Part shown: positions 60,472-64,000 of the stretch, piece after piece | How the letters are laid out: each line of letters starts with the position of its first letter | Numbering within the stretch: the stretch's first letter is position 1 | Source of the DNA: JAEUPI01 sp963814435 | GTDB lineage: Bacteria; Pseudomonadota; Gammaproteobacteria; Burkholderiales; Burkholderiaceae_C | Reading direction: 5' to 3' | NCBI GenBank assembly: GCA_963814435.1 | Contig: CAWFCV010000010.1 | Location: forward strand, 186,001-250,000 | Length of the DNA stretch: 64,000 nt | The notes under the pieces: generated by a model | What the model was told of the DNA's origin: nothing | Seen by the model: the letters and a program-made list of their open reading frames with translations, nothing else | The model's database searches: none | Translations under genes and position numbers: made by a program

Positions 60472-62992
60472 ATGACTCCCGAGTCGACCCTTGCCAACGC
60501 CCTCCCCGGCAATGCCTGGCGCGGTTTCGTCCGCCGGCACCTGTTCGACTATCCGCCGCAGGCTCGGGCCGCCTGGTTGGCCATCACCGGCATCGGCGCC
60601 GTCGCGTTGGGCTGGGCGCTCTCGTACGTCGCAGCGTCTACCGAGTTCGTCGTTCATGCCACTGGTACTCGCGCTGGGGCTGGTGGCGCTGGCCTCCTCG
60701 CTGGCGCTCAAGCTGCCGCGCACGTCCTACTCGCTGAGCGTCTCCGACGTCTTCGTCTTCGGCGTGCTGGCCGCGCTCGGTCCGGCCGCAGCCGTGCTGG
60801 CCACCGGCATCGATGGTCTCGTCGGCACGCTGCGCAATTCCAAGCGCCTCAGCAGCCGCGTCTCGACGCCCGCTGCGGCGATGGCCGCGATGGCCGTGTC
60901 AGGCTGGGCGTTCGAGCAGGCCAAAGCGGCGCTGCTGGCACTCCCGCTCGGACTGGACGCCGCAACTGGCGCCGATGGCGGCACTGCCCCTGGTCGCGCT
61001 GTTGCCGTTTCTGCTGACGACGATGCCATTGATGGCCATGATGGCGCTCAAGCGGCGCGCGCCGATGGCGCCGATTCAGTGGCTGGCCGATTCGGCGTGG
61101 ATGGCGGCCATCTATCTGGCGTCGGCGCTGATCGCCGGGCTGGTGCACCTGAACGCGCAGCGCTTCGGCCAGGCCCTGCTGCCCATCTCAGCGCTCGCCG
61201 CGCTGGCGATCCTGCTGCTTCTGCGCATCGCGCTGCTTCGCCAGGAGGCCGAGCGCCAGCGCCACGAGACCAAGGTGGCCGAGGTGACGCGCGAAGCCGA
61301 GCTGAACCAGCAGCGCTTTGCGGCGGCCTTCAGCCATGCCGCGATCGGCATGATCATCGTCAAGCCCGACGGCCGCATCCTGCAGGCCAACGAGGCCTTC
61401 TGCGAACTGCTGGTGTTCGAGCCCGGCGAGCTGCTCGGCCAGCAGCTTCGAGACGCTGCTGGACGGCGCCGAGGCTGAACTGCTGCAAAGCCGCGCCGAA
61501 TCCGCGCTCGATGTCGGCGGAGAACGCCTTCTCGATGGAAATGCAGGTCAGGCGCTCGAACGGCGAGGCGATCTGGGTGGCGGTGCACTGCAGCCAATAC
61601 GAAGACCCGAGCGGCAGCGGCCATTGCCTGATCTACCAGGTGCAGGACATCAACCCGCGCCGCCTGGCGGAGGGCCGCCTGCACCACATCGCCTACCACG
61701 ACGGCCTCACCGATCTGGCCAACCGCCACGGCTTCCACGAGCGGCTGGCGCTGGCGGTGCAGAAGACACGGCGGGACGCGAGCCAGCGGTTCGCGGTGCT
61801 GTACCTGGATCTCGACCGCTTCAAGGTGGTCAACGACAGCCTGGGCCACACGGCCGGCAACGAACTGCTGCGCGAAGTGGGGGCGCGGCTGCGCGGGTGT
61901 GTGCGCCCGGGCGACCTGGTGGCGCGGCTGGGCGGTGACGAGTTTGCCGTGCTGACGGAGGGGATCCACGACGCCCAGACCGGCGTGCGTCTGGCCGAGA
62001 GCGTGCTCGACGAGCTCGGCCGGCCCATGGAGCTCTCCGGTACCGAGGTATTGCCGGGCGTCAGCGTTGGCATCACCTTCAGCGACCACGGCCACCGTAC
62101 CGTCGACGAGGTGCTGCGCGACGCTGACCTCGCGATGTACGAAGCCAAGGCGGCCGGCGGCGGGCGCGTGGCGGTGTTCGACTCCTCGATGCACGAGCGC
62201 GTCGCCGACAAGATGGCCTTGGAAGGCGACCTGCGGCGGGCCATCGGCGACGGGCAGCTGAGCGTGCACTTCCAGCCGATCTACCAACTCGAGCCGTATC
62301 GACTGACCGGCTTCGAGGCCCTGGCGCGATGGGTGCACCCGCAACGCGGACCGGTCAGCCCGGCTGTGTTCATTGCGCTGGCGGAGGAATCGGGCCATAT
62401 CGAGGAGCTCACCGACTGGGTCATCGATCACGCGATGGCGCAGCTGGCGCGGTGGAAGCGGGCCCTGCCCGCGGCGCAGCATCTGCGCATGCACGTCAAC
62501 ATCTCCGCCCGCGACCTGGCCCGCATCAGCCTGGTGAGCCACGTCAAGCAGGTGTTGCAGCGCCACCATGCGACGCCGGGTTCGTTGACGCTGGAACTCA
62601 CCGAGACCACCCTAATGGGCCGGCTCGATGTCGCCCTGCGGACCATGGCGCTGCTGCAGGCCGCTGAAGTGCGATTCTCGATCGATGACTTCGGCGTCGG
62701 CTTCTCGTCGCTGGCCTATCTGAGCGCCCTGCCCATCGACAGCCTGAAGATCGACCGTTCCTTCGTGATGGCATTGCACGAGAAGCCGCAGAACGTGGAG
62801 ATCGTGCGGGCGGTGCTCACGCTGGCGCAGTCGCTCGGCCGCAAAGTCATCGCCGAGGGCATCGAAACCGGCGACCAGTTGGCGTTGCTGCGTCAGCTGG
62901 GCGTGCGCGAAGGTCAGGGCTATCTGCTGTCGCGGCCGCTGCGCGGCGAGCAGGTGCTCGATCTGCTCGTGGTGACCGAGGCGGTGCAGTGA
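60472..62992 (+). CDS. Membrane PAS-GGDEF-EAL protein B (three indels)
   Basis: ATG 60472 gives MTPESTLANALPGNAWRGFV. The helical N-terminal domain (ARAAWLAITGIGAVALGWAL; VSDVFVFGVLAALGPAAAVL; IDGLVGTLRNSKRLSSRVST) resembles that of protein A. Breaks near 60660, 60972 and 61450 divide the first part. From about 61500 the frame is uninterrupted to the stop at 62992. PAS is at about 61300-61650 (NQQRFAAAFSHAAIGMIIVK). The GGDEF domain has DGLTDLANRHGF and VARLGGDEFAVLT. The EAL domain has GFEALARWVHPQRG, LELTETTL, SIDDFGVGFSSLAYL, and VIAEGIET. Catalytic residues look intact for both activities. It starts 157 bases after protease B. Confidence 0.9.
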
Positions 62993-63068
62993 GGCGCGGC
63001 CGGCACGAGCACCAGGTTTACTCCTCGGCGGGTCTCGGCTGAGGCGCCGAAGTCGGCGCGCGTGTCAA

Positions 63069-63440
63069 TCAGCCACGTGTGCGACGCAGTGCGTGCAACC
63101 GCTCTGGCAAGCCCGCGGGGCTCGCGTCGCTCAGCGGTGCCAGCTCCCCGGCCAGGGCACGGCGCACGAGCCGCCGGCCGGTGGGCGCGTTGGGCATGAC
63201 CGCCGCGAAATGGCAGATCTGGCCTGCGCGCGCGATCAGCAGCGTCGGGAAGTCGTCGACCTCGACCGTGCCCAGCGCGTCCTCGTCATCCTCGATGTCG
63301 ACCCAGACGAAGCCCGCCGCATCAGCGAGCTCCCGTGCCAGCTGGGCGAAGGTCTGTCGGTAGTCCTGGCAGACATGGCACCAGTCGGCACACAGGCAGG
63401 CCACCAGCCAGCGGTCTGACGCATCGTCGGGTGCGTCCAT
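63069..63440 (-). CDS. Thioredoxin-like protein, WCHVC motif
   Basis: A 123-residue thioredoxin-fold protein beginning MDAPDDASDRWLVACLCADW with the active-site motif C-H-V-C in ADWCHVCQDYRQTF. The WVDIEDDEDALGTVEVDDFP region with its cis-proline (DDFPTLLI) follows. The start is taken at 63440, because the 25 codons upstream in the same frame show no homology-like pattern and there is no signal peptide. It is likely a cytoplasmic thiol-redox protein with a reduced-type active site. Substrates are unknown. The frame is intact. Confidence 0.82.
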   Translation of the reverse strand: MDAPDDASDRWLVACLCADWCHVCQDYRQTFAQLARELADAAGFVWVDIEDDEDALGTVEVDDFPTLLIARAGQICHFAAVMPNAPTGRRLVRRALAGELAPLSDASPAGLPERLHALRRTRG

Positions 63441-63540
63441 CGCTGCTAGCGTAACGCCGCCGGTGGCCGTGCCCACTTCCGGCGGCAGGCCATCGCCGCT
63501 ACGCTTGGGTCGCAAAACGTCTCCGATCGGAGTCGAGCCG

Positions 63541-64000
63541 ATGCCGCGTCACGACCGCCCCACCGATGCGCTGCTCGCCCACCTCAGCTTCGCGCCCGAG
63601 GCGCCGACGCTCGACTACCTGCACCGGCTGGTCGCTGCGCACCAGCGTCGGGTGCCGTTCGAGACGCTGACCAAGCTGATCGACTATGAACCGGGACTCG
63701 CGCGCGGCGACTTCCTGCCGCCGCTTGGCGAGTACGTCGGGCGGATCGTGCGCCGTGGCGGCGGCGGACTGTGCTGGACGCTCGCGCGCGGATTCCACGC
63801 GCTGCTCGCCGACCTCGGCTTCGACGCCGCGCTGATGGTGATGGAGCCGGGCCACTGCTGCGTGCGGGTCGAGCTGCCCGAGGGGCCGCAGTACGCCGAC
63901 GTCGGATACGCAGCGCCGATCTTCCGTGCCTACCCGCTGTTCGAGTCGTTCACGCTCGACACCCACCGCGAACAGTTCGTCTACCGGGTCGCCGACGACG
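63541..64000 (+). CDS. Arylamine N-acetyltransferase-like protein, 3' end beyond the window
   Basis: ATG 63541 opens a frame that continues to the end (153 codons) without a stop. The order of conserved elements fits the NAT family: VPFETLTKLIDYEPGLARGD, a cysteine in RRGGGGLCWTLARGFHALLA, His in MEPGHCCVRVELPEGP, and Asp in YADVGYAAPIFRAYPLFESF. These would form the Cys-His-Asp triad. The cysteine motif is RGGGGLCW where NATs usually have RGG-x-C-(F/W)-E, so it may be a divergent homologue with another acyl acceptor. The C-terminal part is not visible. Confidence 0.72.
   Translation, partial: MPRHDRPTDALLAHLSFAPEAPTLDYLHRLVAAHQRRVPFETLTKLIDYEPGLARGDFLPPLGEYVGRIVRRGGGGLCWTLARGFHALLADLGFDAALMVMEPGHCCVRVELPEGPQYADVGYAAPIFRAYPLFESFTLDTHREQFVYRVADD

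Overview
The window looks like chromosomal DNA from a high-GC betaproteobacterium of the order Burkholderiales, probably near the Leptothrix/Rubrivivax/Methylibium group. This is inferred from gene order (odhA-odhB-lpdA-zapE, tig-clpP-clpX-lon, ilvB-ilvN-ilvC-pssA-leuA, sigma factor-DUF3619-DUF3106-RDD) and from codon use. No 16S rRNA gene is present, so the placement is an inference.

Layout. 0-7 kb: 2-oxoglutarate dehydrogenase complex genes followed by zapE, all on the minus strand, with an 81-bp tandem repeat between lpdA and zapE. 7-16.5 kb: a cysteine-cluster protein, an orphan peptide-binding protein, an amidohydrolase/flavin oxidoreductase pair, an acyl-CoA dehydrogenase with etfA and etfB, and a UMF1-type transporter. 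16.4-17.2 kb: tRNA-Gly, tRNA-Cys and tRNA-Leu plus a tRNA-Leu fragment. 17.2-23.3 kb: the tig-clpP-clpX-lon protein quality control cluster and a second tRNA-Leu. 23.4-31.6 kb: an RND efflux pair, a TetR-type palindrome, the squalene genes hpnCDE and an IclR regulator. 31.6-39 kb: a penicillin-binding endopeptidase and the branched-chain amino acid cluster, including a leucine leader peptide and attenuator before leuA. 39-42.5 kb: a tightly overlapping operon of a sigma factor, DUF3619, DUF3106, RDD, dgkA and a LOG-family hydrolase. 42.5-51.8 kb: glnK, nadE, a DUF482 protein, an M16 peptidase, ppa and a proton-pumping pyrophosphatase with an OmpA-like tail. 51.8-52.8 kb: a gene-poor stretch with two gene remnants. 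52.8-63 kb: two successive modules, each an exported subtilisin-like (S8) protease with a C-terminal hexapeptide repeat tail followed by a membrane-anchored PAS-GGDEF-EAL protein. 63-64 kb: a thioredoxin-like protein and the start of an arylamine N-acetyltransferase-like gene.

The most novel item is the duplicated S8 protease/c-di-GMP protein module. The two proteases carry tails of different but analogous repeats (GIILSE x9 and GFLLTE x10), and the two signalling proteins share the same kind of N-terminal multi-helix membrane domain.

Caveat: many reading frames, including essential genes (lpdA, odhA, nadE, ppa), are broken by single-base indels, mostly insertions. These cluster at about 2.6-14.5 kb and 41.8-61.5 kb, while 14.6-41.8 kb is clean. 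The pattern fits uncorrected long-read sequence, so broken genes are annotated here as one intended gene each, with the breakpoints noted.
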